This document shows, one piece after another, positions 7,773 through 14,299 of a stretch of 33,118 bases of DNA. Each line of letters starts with the position of its first letter. The stretch's first letter is position 1. Made by a program: the position numbers and the translations under genes. The DNA comes from Lawsonibacter sp. GTDB taxonomy: Bacteria > Bacillota > Clostridia > Oscillospirales > Oscillospiraceae. The stretch spans positions 1-33,118 of the forward strand of contig JAAWAD010000086.1 in NCBI GenBank assembly GCA_022791995.1. The letters are read 5' to 3'. The notes under the pieces were generated by a model. It was not told the origin of the DNA. It saw nothing but the letters and a program-made list of their open reading frames with translations, and searched no databases.

Positions 7773-8804
7773 TTACTTCGCGGGCAGGACGATAATCTGT
7801 CCGGTGTAGATCCGGTTGGCGTCCTGGATGCGGTCCCGGTTGCGCTCAAAGATGGCCTTATACTCCTGGGCGCTGCCATAGGCAGTCCGGGCAATGGCGC
7901 CCAGGGTGTCCCCGGACTGGACGGTATACAGGCTCTCTCCCGCGCCGGCCACGGCCTGGGGCAGGCGGGCGGCGTCGCCCAGGGTCTCGGGCAGGGTCAG
8001 GGTCATGCCGGGGACCAGCTTGCCGACGGTGGCCCGGAAGGCCTCGGCGTTGGCCTGGTAGAGGGCCTTGCTGTAGGCGTAGCTGCCATAGTAGTTCACG
8101 GCGATGTAGCCCAGGGTGTCCCCCTTCTGGACGGTGTAGTCCGAGACAGCGGGCTTCTCCGGGACGGGGGGCTCGGGCTGAACGGGAGTCTCGGGCTCGG
8201 TGGCCTCCTCCTTGGGCTCCTCGGCGGGAGCCTCAGGCTCGGTGGCCTCCACCTTGGGCTCCTCGGTGGGAGTCTCAGGCTCGGTGGCCTCTTCCTTGGG
8301 TTCCTCGGCGGGAGCCTCAGGCTCGGTGGCCTCCTCAGCGGGGGCGCTCTTCATGGCAAAGACCATCACGCTCTCGCCCTCCTGGATCTCCACCAGGTAC
8401 AGCGCGTCCCCCTCGTCCAGGGCCAGGAAGAAGCTCTCCTGCTCGGCGGCGGGGTTCTTCAGCTCCTCGGCCACGGCGGCCTCTGTGTCGGGGCTCAGCG
8501 TGATGACCCCCTCTGCCTCCTCCGCGGCCCGGACGGTGAAGGTGTAGTCCAGCCCTTCGGCAAAGAATTTGTTGATCTGTACGCCGGGCTTAAGGATGTA
8601 AACGGGAATCTCAGTCTCCTCGTACTTCAGGGTCTCCTGGCCCTCCAGGGCGTCAATGACCAGCTTTCCGCCGTTCTCCACCTCGACGGTGACGGCAGTC
8701 TCCTCCGCGGGGGCGGTCTCGTCCGCCGCCAGGGCGGGGGCGCAGGCCAGGCTGCACGCCAGCGCAGCGCTCAGCAGGATGGAGAGGGCTCTTCTTATCT
8801 TCAT
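7773..8804 (-). CDS. Secreted protein with two LysM domains and a Glu/Pro repeat linker
   Basis: A 343-residue exported protein. The N-terminus is a classic signal peptide (MKIRR, hydrophobic core, APALA cleavage region near residue 26-27). Residues 35-150 form an unrecognised domain of mixed strands. Residues 158-207 are a low-complexity linker made of about 3.5 copies of a 14-residue unit (EATEPEAPAEEPKE and variants). Two LysM peptidoglycan/chitin-binding domains follow, at about 223-271 (YTVQKGDTLGYIA) and 293-340 (YTVQSGDTLGAIA). It probably anchors to cell-wall glycan; no hydrolase domain is visible. The ATG has an AAGGAGGA site and an excellent promoter. What the N-terminal domain does is unknown. 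Confidence 0.85.
   Translation of the reverse strand: MKIRRALSILLSAALACSLACAPALAADETAPAEETAVTVEVENGGKLVIDALEGQETLKYEETEIPVYILKPGVQINKFFAEGLDYTFTVRAAEEAEGVITLSPDTEAAVAEELKNPAAEQESFFLALDEGDALYLVEIQEGESVMVFAMKSAPAEEATEPEAPAEEPKEEATEPETPTEEPKVEATEPEAPAEEPKEEATEPETPVQPEPPVPEKPAVSDYTVQKGDTLGYIAVNYYGSYAYSKALYQANAEAFRATVGKLVPGMTLTLPETLGDAARLPQAVAGAGESLYTVQSGDTLGAIARTAYGSAQEYKAIFERNRDRIQDANRIYTGQIIVLPAK
8184..8333 (-). repeat. 42-bp tandem repeat inside the LysM gene
   Basis: About 3.5 tandem copies of a 42-bp unit encode the 14-residue Glu/Pro/Thr linker unit. Alternate copies differ in A/T at two residues (EAPA versus ETPT), which suggests a higher-order 84-bp duplication. Confidence 0.8.
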
Positions 8805-8859
8805 AATCGGGTTCCTCCTTGTATTTGTGTTTTCGGCTGTACGCCTTTCGGTGGCCTGT

Positions 8860-8888
8860 ATTATACCCTATGCCAGGGGCAGTTTCAA
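8860..8888 (-). promoter_or_regulatory. Sigma-A promoter for the LysM gene
   Basis: On the minus strand TTGAAA (8883-8888) and TATAAT (8860-8865) are separated by exactly 17 bases, about 55 bases upstream of the ATG. Confidence 0.8.
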
Positions 8889-8947
8889 GGCTTTTTTGCC
8901 TGTTCCCCCTAAATATTGAAAAAAATCGGGGGAGTGGGGGCGTTGTT

Positions 8948-8982
8948 CGACCGTCTGTCCCGGAAAAACGACCGTCTGTCCC
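8948..8982. promoter_or_regulatory. Tandem 14-bp direct repeat, candidate activator site
   Basis: Two identical copies of CGACCGTCTGTCCC lie at 8948-8961 and 8969-8982. Their 21-bp period is two helical turns, so both face the same side of the DNA. The second copy ends 7 bases before the -35 box of the PstS-like gene. The geometry is that of a dimeric response-regulator or activator site; the binding protein is unknown. Confidence 0.55.
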
Positions 8983-8989
8983 CTTTGCC

Positions 8990-9018
8990 TTGCGCACGCC
9001 TGCCCTGTCTGGTATACT
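8990..9018 (+). promoter_or_regulatory. Sigma-A promoter for the PstS-like gene
   Basis: TTGCGC (8990-8995), 17-base spacer, TATACT (9013-9018). Transcription should start near 9025, which rules out the upstream in-frame ATG at 8916 as the start of the gene. Confidence 0.7.
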
Positions 9019-9041
9019 GGGGGCAGAAAGGAGAGAGGACT

Positions 9042-10283
9042 ATGAAAGCCTTTTGGAAAGAGTTTTCCCGGCGCCTTTTTCTGCTTGTTCCCGTTGTGCT
9101 CTTCGGGATGCTCGTTGCGCCTATCCCCCTTTTCATGCTGTATATGAGCACGCCGCCCTACCTGGCCAAGGTGCTGGTTCCGCTGCTGCTGGCCGGCTTC
9201 GGGGCCCTGTGCCTGTGCATCCTGGTGAATGCGGGGATCCGGCGGTGGGTGGGGCGGATCTATCTGGTCCTGTGTCTGGGGGCGGCAGTTTTCATCGTCC
9301 ACGGGGCCTGGGTGGACCACATCCCCACCATGCCCGACCGCCTCACCATGCTCCACGAGTACGAGCCCAACGCCCCGGACACCCGCGCGGTCCGTCTGGA
9401 GGAGGAGCCCACCCTGAAACTGGAGGGGCAGGTCCTGCCCTCTATGGACGGGGCCACCGCCCTGTACCCCGTCTATGCCGCCTTCGCCCAGGCGGTCTAC
9501 CCGGAGGGGGAGTACCCCCTGTACGGCGGCGGGGGAGGCATCGTGGTCTCCAAGGAGGCCACCGCCTACCAGGAGAAGTACAACCTTGTCACCTGCACCA
9601 ACACGGTCCACGCCTACGAGCGGCTCATCAACCGGGAGGTGGATGTGATCTTCGCGGCAGCCCCCTCCCAGGCCCAGCTGGACGCGGCGGAGGCGGCGGG
9701 GATGGAGCTGCACCTCACCCCCATCGGGCGGGAGGCCTTCGTCTTCTTTGTGAACAGCCGCAACCCGGTGGAGGGGCTGACGGTGGACCAGGTGAAGGGC
9801 ATCTACTCCGGGGCCATCACCAGCTGGCAGGAGGTGGGCGGAAAAAATTGGTCCATCCGCCCCTTCCAGCGCCCGGAGAACAGCGGCAGCCAGTCCGCCC
9901 TCCAGCGCCTTATGGGGGACACCCCCATTCTGGAGCCCCTGCAGGAGGACGTGGCCGGGGATATGGGGGGCATCATCTCTCAGGTGGCCAGCTACCGCAA
10001 CTATAAAAACGCCATCGGTTACTCCTTCCGCTTCTACTCCACCCAGATGGTGGAGAACAACCAGATCCGCCTGCTGGCCCTGAACGGCGTTCTCCCCACC
10101 CGAGAGACCATCCGGGACGGCTCCTACCCCATCTCCAGCCAGTTTTACGCCGTCACCGCCGCCCCCACCGGCATGTCCGCCCCCCAGGCGCGCAACGCCA
10201 AGCTGGCCGCCCTGCTGGACTGGATTCTCTCCCCCCAGGGGCAGTGGATTGTGGACAGGACGGGATACGTCAGCCTGGGATAA
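9042..10283 (+). CDS. Membrane-anchored PstS-like substrate-binding protein
   Basis: A 413-residue protein with three N-terminal membrane helices (about residues 12-36, 42-66 and 71-92), then a periplasmic-binding-protein-like domain (about 115-410). The domain resembles the phosphate-binding PstS group: DGATALYP, TPIGREAFVFFVNSRNP, VKGIYSGAITSWQEVGG and FQRPENSGSQSA, the last in the position of the PstS ligand loop. Canonical PstS has a lipoprotein signal, not three helices, and sits beside pstC, pstA and pstB. None of those is here. Either it serves a transporter encoded elsewhere or it acts as a sensor or anchored protein. The ligand is not proven. The ATG at 9042 follows a GGAGAGAGG site, downstream of the promoter. 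Confidence 0.75.
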   Translation: MKAFWKEFSRRLFLLVPVVLFGMLVAPIPLFMLYMSTPPYLAKVLVPLLLAGFGALCLCILVNAGIRRWVGRIYLVLCLGAAVFIVHGAWVDHIPTMPDRLTMLHEYEPNAPDTRAVRLEEEPTLKLEGQVLPSMDGATALYPVYAAFAQAVYPEGEYPLYGGGGGIVVSKEATAYQEKYNLVTCTNTVHAYERLINREVDVIFAAAPSQAQLDAAEAAGMELHLTPIGREAFVFFVNSRNPVEGLTVDQVKGIYSGAITSWQEVGGKNWSIRPFQRPENSGSQSALQRLMGDTPILEPLQEDVAGDMGGIISQVASYRNYKNAIGYSFRFYSTQMVENNQIRLLALNGVLPTRETIRDGSYPISSQFYAVTAAPTGMSAPQARNAKLAALLDWILSPQGQWIVDRTGYVSLG

Positions 10284-10315
10284 GCCCCCGCCGGCAAAAA
10301 AATGCCCAAAACACC

Positions 10316-10344
10316 TTGACAAGCCCTCTTTTGGGGGGTATAAT
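10316..10344 (+). promoter_or_regulatory. Consensus sigma-A promoter for rplJ-rplL
   Basis: Perfect TTGACA (10316-10321), 17-base spacer and perfect TATAAT (10339-10344), as expected for a highly expressed ribosomal protein operon. Confidence 0.9.
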
Positions 10345-10350
10345 ACACCA

Positions 10351-10487
10351 TGCGTTCAAAGACAGCAGGGGTCCGGCTTCCCGGGCATAATTCCTGCCGA
10401 GAGTGCTTTCAAAAGAATCCCTTTTGACGGTACATCCTCCTGTCCTTTGACGCGGAGGATTTTTATTTTCTGGAGGTGAATCCAAGT
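10351..10487 (+). promoter_or_regulatory. Ribosomal protein L10 leader with attenuator
   Basis: The untranslated leader contains GACAGCAGGGG (10361-10371) and TTCCTGCCGAG (10391-10401), which match the paired core of the Firmicutes L10 leader as I remember it. An intrinsic terminator follows: ATCCTCC (10434-10440) pairs with GGAGGAT (10454-10460), then TTTTATTTT. Excess L10 (or L10-L12) is expected to bind the core and favour termination. The 3' arm of the attenuator also carries GGAGGAT just before the true ribosome binding site GGAGGTGA (10472-10479). Confidence 0.8.
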
Positions 10488-11030
10488 ATGCCGAACGCAA
10501 AGGTACTTTCCGAAAAGAAGGCCATCGTGGCCGCACTGGAGGAACAGCTGAAAAACGCCGCCAGCGGCGTGCTGGTGGACTACAAGGGCATCACCGTGGC
10601 CGAGGACACCGCCCTGCGCCACGAGCTGCGGGAGAACGAGGTGCAGTACAGCGTGGTGAAGAACACGCTGGTCCGCTTCGCCCTGGACGCCGCCGGCCTG
10701 AAGGAGCTGGACGGGGTGCTCAGCGGCACCACCTCTCTGGCCACCAGTAGCGGCGACCCCATCGCCCCCATGCGTGTGGTCAACAAGTACGCCAAGCAGC
10801 TCAACGACCGCTTCTCCATCAAGGGCGGTTTCATGGACGGACGGGTGCTCTCCCTGGAGGAGATCAACTCCCTGGCCGAGCTGCCCCCCAAGGACGTGCT
10901 CCAGGCCCAGGCTCTGGGCATGATGCTGGCCCCCATCACCAGTCTGGCCATCGTCATCAAGGCCATCGCCGAGAAGCAGGGCGCTCCCGCCGGAGACGCC
11001 CCCGCCGAAGAGGCCCCCGCCGCCGAGTAA
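10488..11030 (+). CDS. rplJ: 50S ribosomal protein L10
   Basis: A 180-residue L10, the base of the ribosomal stalk that holds L7/L12 dimers and binds 23S rRNA. Recognisable segments are MPNAKVLSEKKAIV, VDYKGITVAEDTALRHELRE, VVKNTLVRFA and the C-terminal helix LASLAIVIKAIAEKQG-like region that docks L12, followed by an Ala/Pro/Glu tail. I take the ATG at 10488 and not the in-frame GTG at 10476. The GGAGGTGA site at 10472-10479 would overlap the GTG, and homologues start at MPNAK-like sequence. It is co-transcribed with rplL 72 bases downstream, under an L10 leader. Confidence 0.95.
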   Translation: MPNAKVLSEKKAIVAALEEQLKNAASGVLVDYKGITVAEDTALRHELRENEVQYSVVKNTLVRFALDAAGLKELDGVLSGTTSLATSSGDPIAPMRVVNKYAKQLNDRFSIKGGFMDGRVLSLEEINSLAELPPKDVLQAQALGMMLAPITSLAIVIKAIAEKQGAPAGDAPAEEAPAAE

Positions 11031-11102
11031 GCGGCCCGTTCCCCCTGCGTTCCGGGGATATTCAACCAAAACATACTACAATATACTGGAGGTAATTTCA
11101 TT

Positions 11103-11480
11103 ATGGCTAGCGAGAAAATCAATGCTCTGCTGGAAGAGGTCAAGGCCCTCACCGTTCTGGAGCTGTCTGAGCTGGTAAAGGCCCTGGAGGAGGAGTTCGG
11201 CGTGTCCGCCGCCGCTATGGCCGCTCCCGCCGCCGGCGGCGCCGCCGCTGAGGCCGCCCCCGAGAAGACCGAGTTCGACGTGGTCCTGGCCGGCTTCGAC
11301 GCCGCCGCCAAGATCAAGGTCATCAAGGCCGTCCGCGAGATCACCGGCCTGGGCCTGGCCGAGGCCAAGGCCAAGGTGGAGGGCGCTCCCCAGACGCTGA
11401 AGGAGGCCGTGTCCAAGGACGAGGCCGAGGAGCTCAAGAAGAAGCTGGAAGAGGCCGGCGCCAAGGTCGAGCTGAAGTAA
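11103..11480 (+). CDS. rplL: 50S ribosomal protein L7/L12
   Basis: A 125-residue L7/L12, the multicopy stalk protein that recruits translation factors. It shows the N-terminal dimerisation helices ([20 protein letters not shown]), an Ala/Gly/Pro hinge (about 37-55) and the conserved C-terminal factor-binding domain ([35 protein letters not shown]). The length is normal. The ATG lies nine bases after GGAGGT. A strong terminator follows at once. In most bacteria rpoB-rpoC come next; here they do not, so the stalk genes form a free-standing two-gene unit. Confidence 0.97.
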   Translation: MASEKINALLEEVKALTVLELSELVKALEEEFGVSAAAMAAPAAGGAAAEAAPEKTEFDVVLAGFDAAAKIKVIKAVREITGLGLAEAKAKVEGAPQTLKEAVSKDEAEELKKKLEEAGAKVELK

Positions 11481-11492
11481 ACCAGACACAGC

Positions 11493-11530
11493 ATGGACCG
11501 GGCCGTTTGCGCCCGGTCCATATTTCTTTG
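11493..11530 (+). terminator. Intrinsic terminator of rplJ-rplL
   Basis: A perfect 11-bp stem, ATGGACCGGGC (11493-11503) with GCCCGGTCCAT (11511-11521), closes a 7-base loop and is followed by ATTTCTTTG. Confidence 0.85.
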
Positions 11531-11565
11531 CCCTGGCGGGCGTAAAATTTGGACAAAATTCCCTG

Positions 11566-11594
11566 ATGACAAGGCCGCCGCCCTGGAGTATAAT
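11566..11594 (+). promoter_or_regulatory. Sigma-A promoter for the HD-domain gene
   Basis: ATGACA (11566-11571), 17-base spacer, TATAAT (11589-11594), 46 bases before the start codon. Confidence 0.65.
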
Positions 11595-11640
11595 GAGGGC
11601 AACATAACGCTTTTACTCTGTCTGGAAAGGATGACTGCCC

Positions 11641-12129
11641 TTGAATCGCTACATGGAAGATTTTCTTCAGACCACCTGGGAGCTGCTGGGCTCCCCGGAG
11701 GTGCGCAGCATGGCCTCCTGGCGGCACCACGGCCCCATCACCACCCTGGACCACTCCCTGTTTGTGGCCTATTACTCCTACCGGGCCGCACGGGTCCTGG
11801 GTCTGGACGCCGCCGCCGCGGCGCGGGGCGGTTTGCTCCACGATTTGTATCTCTATGACTCCCGGGACAAATCCGCCCACCCCGGCCTGCAATGCTTCGA
11901 CCACCCCAAGGCCGCCGCGCGAAACGCCGCCCGGGTCACGCGCCTGTCCGACAAGGAGCGGAACATCATCCTCTCCCACATGTGGCCCCTGGGGGGCGCC
12001 CTGCCCCGCTCCCGGGAGGCCTGGCTGGTGGACCTGGTGGACACCCTGTGCGCCAGCCTGGAGCTGGCCCGCATCTGCCGCCCCATCCGCCTGCGCCAGC
12101 GCCTGGGCGTACTGCCCCTTGCCGCCTGA
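11641..12129 (+). CDS. Small HD-domain phosphohydrolase-like protein
   Basis: A 162-residue cytosolic protein of the HD superfamily of metal-dependent phosphohydrolases. The metal ligands can be seen in order: His in TTLDHSLFVA (about residue 38), the HD pair in GGLLHDLYLYD (about 66-67), a His in LSHMWPLG and the last Asp in LVDLVDTLCAS. This compact form is common in Clostridia as a stand-alone gene; its substrate is unknown. The start is a TTG at 11641, nine bases after AAAGGA. The first in-frame ATG (11653) is too far from that site. The gene has its own promoter and terminator, so it is monocistronic. Confidence 0.75.
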   Translation: MNRYMEDFLQTTWELLGSPEVRSMASWRHHGPITTLDHSLFVAYYSYRAARVLGLDAAAAARGGLLHDLYLYDSRDKSAHPGLQCFDHPKAAARNAARVTRLSDKERNIILSHMWPLGGALPRSREAWLVDLVDTLCASLELARICRPIRLRQRLGVLPLAA

Positions 12130-12138
12130 TTTTCCAGT

Positions 12139-12163
12139 GCCCCCTGTCAAAGGGGGCTTTTTT
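12139..12163 (+). terminator. Intrinsic terminator after the HD-domain gene
   Basis: GCCCCC (12139-12144) pairs with GGGGGC (12152-12157) around a 7-base loop and is followed by six T residues. Confidence 0.8.
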
Positions 12164-12384
12164 GTCCCTTTCTTGAAAGAAAGGAACCGAAAGAGCTTTC
12201 CATTTTGAATCCTATCAGGGGAACTCTCCCGTAAGGCTCCCTCTCTGAAGAAGGTTTTTCGCCTGCGGGCGGGCCGGGGGCGAGAAACCGTTGGAATGCA
12301 GGCATTTTTCCAAAAATCCAGATATATTTTGAAAATACTGGAAAAAATAATCGGATTTTTTCGCAAAAAATTTCATGGAAAAGG
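12164..12384. other. Intergenic region rich in palindromes, no gene seen
   Basis: I find no plausible protein gene here. The stretch holds a perfect short palindrome, CCTTTCTT (12167-12174) with AAGAAAGG (12177-12184), and a longer imperfect hairpin, GGTTTTTCGCC (12253-12263) with GGCGAGAAACC (12279-12289). From about 12295 the DNA turns very AT-rich, with an interrupted palindrome CCAG..TATTTT / AAAATA CTGG (12318-12341), leading into the glmU promoter. It may be a dispersed intergenic repeat followed by an upstream promoter region. Confidence 0.45.
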
Positions 12385-12412
12385 CTGACTTTTTTCAAGA
12401 ATATGCTATAAT
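12385..12412 (+). promoter_or_regulatory. Extended -10 promoter for the glmU-prs-pth-mfd cluster
   Basis: TATAAT (12407-12412) is preceded by TGC, an extended -10. A CTGACT at 12385-12390 gives a 16-base spacer. A-tract-rich DNA lies immediately upstream. Confidence 0.6.
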
Positions 12413-12474
12413 GGACTGCGGGCGGTGCAGGCCCAGCCGGACCGCCAGTCTGGAAACAGGAGGTTGCTGTAACC

Positions 12475-13158
12475 ATGAACGAGGATTCCGCCGCACTGGA
12501 GGCCAAGCGCGTACAGCTGCTGGAGGCGGGGGTCAAAATGATGGACCCAGCCGCCGTCTATGTAGAGGCCAGCGTCACGGTCGAGGGGGGCACGCTGCTG
12601 CTGCCCGGGACCATCCTGCGGGGAGAGACCGTAATCGGTCCCAACTGTCTGATCGGTCCCAACGTGATGCTCACCGACTGTCTGGTGGAGGAGGGCTGCA
12701 CCATCAACGCCTCCCAATGCGAGTGCAGCCGGATTGAGCGGGGCTGTCAGATCGGCCCCTACGCCCACATCCGGCCCCACTGCGTGGTGGGAGAGGGCTC
12801 GAAAATCGGGGCCTTTGTCCAGCTGAAGAACTGCACCCTGGGGGCGGGCACCAAGATGGCCCACCTGACCTATGTGGGGGACAGCGACGTGGGCGACCAC
12901 TGCAACTTCGGCTGCGGCACCGTCACCTGCAACTACGACGGCTTTCAAAAGTTCCGCACCACCATCGGAAGCCGGGTCTTCGTGGGCTGCAACACCAACT
13001 TTGTACCCCCCGTGACCGTGGGGGACGGGGCCTACATCGCCGCCGGTACCACCGTAACCGAGGACGTCCCGGTCAACGCCATGGCCATCGGCCGCTCCCG
13101 GCAGCAGGTCAAGGAGAACTGGGCCGCAGAAAATCGCAAGAGGAAAGGGAAGCAGTAA
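12475..13158 (+). CDS. glmU: Glucosamine-1-phosphate N-acetyltransferase domain of GlmU, without the uridylyltransferase domain
   Basis: A 227-residue left-handed beta-helix acetyltransferase that equals only the C-terminal half of GlmU (normally ~455 residues). It starts at the inter-domain helix (KRVQLLEAGVKMMDP), continues with hexapeptide repeats, and keeps the acetyl-CoA/GlcN-1-P site: HIRP (R100), K118, the catalytic His in KMAHLTYVGD (H130), CNYDG (N153, Y154) and PVTVGDGAYIAAGTTVTEDVP. The N-terminal nucleotidyltransferase with its LAAGxGTRM signature is absent. The upstream 345 bases do not encode it, and the gene has its own promoter and an AGGAGG site. It should make GlcNAc-1-P for UDP-GlcNAc and peptidoglycan. 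Neighbours prs, pth and mfd match the Bacillus gcaD locus, so this is a domain-reduced orthologue and not a random acetyltransferase. Confidence 0.85.
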   Translation: MNEDSAALEAKRVQLLEAGVKMMDPAAVYVEASVTVEGGTLLLPGTILRGETVIGPNCLIGPNVMLTDCLVEEGCTINASQCECSRIERGCQIGPYAHIRPHCVVGEGSKIGAFVQLKNCTLGAGTKMAHLTYVGDSDVGDHCNFGCGTVTCNYDGFQKFRTTIGSRVFVGCNTNFVPPVTVGDGAYIAAGTTVTEDVPVNAMAIGRSRQQVKENWAAENRKRKGKQ

Positions 13159-13182
13159 ATCAACACACAGAAGAAACAGATC

Positions 13183-13200
13183 GGGCGGCCTCTGCCGCCC
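13183..13200. repeat. Short GC palindrome before prs
   Basis: GGGCGGC (13183-13189) and GCCGCCC (13194-13200) form a perfect 7-bp stem around CTCT. It ends eight bases before the prs ribosome binding site. No T-tract follows, so it is not a clear terminator. Confidence 0.5.
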
Positions 13201-13220
13201 CTTGATTGGGAGGATGCTGT

Positions 13221-14204
13221 ATGATCGCACGCGGGAAGGACATCAAGGTCTTTACTGGCAATTCCAACCCCCAGCTGGCCCGGGACATCTGCCGGGAGCT
13301 AGGGGTGCCCCTGGGCAATTCCGAGGTGGGCGCCTTCTCCGATGGAGAAAACTATGTCTCCATTTATGAAAGCGCCCGGGGCTCCGACGTCTTCGTGGTC
13401 CAGTCCACCTGCTCCTTCGAGAAGGAGGGCCGGGCCGGCAGCGTGAACGACGCGCTGATGGAGCTTTTGATTATGATCGACGCCCTGAAGCGGGCCTCCG
13501 CCGGGCGGATCACCGCCGTGATTCCCTACTTTGGCTATGCCCGCCAGGACCGCAAGACCAAGCCCCGGGACCCCATCTCCGCCAAGCTGGTGGCCAACCT
13601 GCTCACCGAGGCCGGCGCCGACCGGGTACTGACCATGGATTTGCACGCCAACCAGATCCAGGGCTTTTTCGACATCCCTCTGGACAATCTGCTGGGCTCT
13701 CCCATCTTTGTGGAGTACTTTACAAACAAATACGCCAGCGTCCACGACGACACCATGGTGGTCTCTCCCGACGTGGGCTCGGTGGCCCGGGCCCGGGTCT
13801 TCGCCCAGAAGCTGAACATGCCCCTGGCCATCGTGGACAAGCGGCGGCAGAAGGCCAACTCCTCTGAGGTTATGAACATCATCGGCGACGTGCGGGATAA
13901 GCATGTCATCCTTCTGGACGACATGGTGGACACCGGCGGCTCCCTGTGCCACGCCGCCCGGGCCCTGGTGGAGATCGGCGGCGCACGGGACGTGTCCGCC
14001 TGCGCCACCCACGGCGTGCTCTCCGGCCCCGCCATCCGCCGCATCAACGAGAGCGTGCTGGACGAGCTGGTCTTCTTGAACACCGTGCCGCCCAAGCCCG
14101 GGGTGAAGTGCGACAAGCTGAAGTACATCTCTGTGGCCCACATGTTCGCTGAGGCCATCAGCCATGTGTACCTGGAGACCTCTGTTTCTCCTCTGTTTCT
14201 GTAA
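13221..14204 (+). CDS. prs: Ribose-phosphate pyrophosphokinase (PRPP synthetase)
   Basis: A 327-residue class I PRPP synthetase, which makes 5-phosphoribosyl-1-pyrophosphate from ribose-5-phosphate and ATP for nucleotide, His and Trp synthesis. Key motifs are FSDGENYVSI (flexible ribose-5-phosphate region), IPYFGYARQDRK (ATP loop), MDLHANQIQGFF, the DKRR segment and the PRPP-binding LLDDMVDTGGS. The length is slightly above the usual 315-320. I take the ATG at 13221 (MIARGKDIKVFTGNSN), 6-7 bases after GGGAGGA, over the in-frame TTG at 13206 that would precede that site. It lies between glmU and pth as in Bacillus; the ctc/L25 gene that Bacillus has after prs is absent. Confidence 0.96.
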   Translation: MIARGKDIKVFTGNSNPQLARDICRELGVPLGNSEVGAFSDGENYVSIYESARGSDVFVVQSTCSFEKEGRAGSVNDALMELLIMIDALKRASAGRITAVIPYFGYARQDRKTKPRDPISAKLVANLLTEAGADRVLTMDLHANQIQGFFDIPLDNLLGSPIFVEYFTNKYASVHDDTMVVSPDVGSVARARVFAQKLNMPLAIVDKRRQKANSSEVMNIIGDVRDKHVILLDDMVDTGGSLCHAARALVEIGGARDVSACATHGVLSGPAIRRINESVLDELVFLNTVPPKPGVKCDKLKYISVAHMFAEAISHVYLETSVSPLFL

Positions 14205-14213
14205 CGTGCCGGA

Positions 14214-14243
14214 GGCCCCAAATAGGGCGGCCCGAAACTTTTG
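14214..14243. repeat. Dispersed intergenic repeat, copy 1
   Basis: GGCCCC, an A-rich run of 5, GGGCGGCCC, then GAAACTTTTG. A closely similar sequence occurs at 29866-29896 between noc and soj. Both copies lie in spacers, not genes. Confidence 0.5.
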
Positions 14244-14256
14244 ATTGACCCGATAA

Positions 14257-14278
14257 GGGCCGCCTCCCGAGGCGGCCC
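14257..14278. repeat. GC palindrome before pth
   Basis: GGGCCGCC (14257-14264) and GGCGGCCC (14271-14278) form a perfect 8-bp stem with a 6-base loop and no following T-tract. Confidence 0.5.
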
Positions 14279-14299
14279 CTGCGAAGCGAGGAATGTTCC

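Noticed and set aside
8916-9041. Upstream in-frame ATG extending the PstS-like protein by 42 residues
   Set aside because: It lies upstream of the TTGCGC/TATACT promoter and has no ribosome binding site; the ATG at 9042 has both promoter and site.
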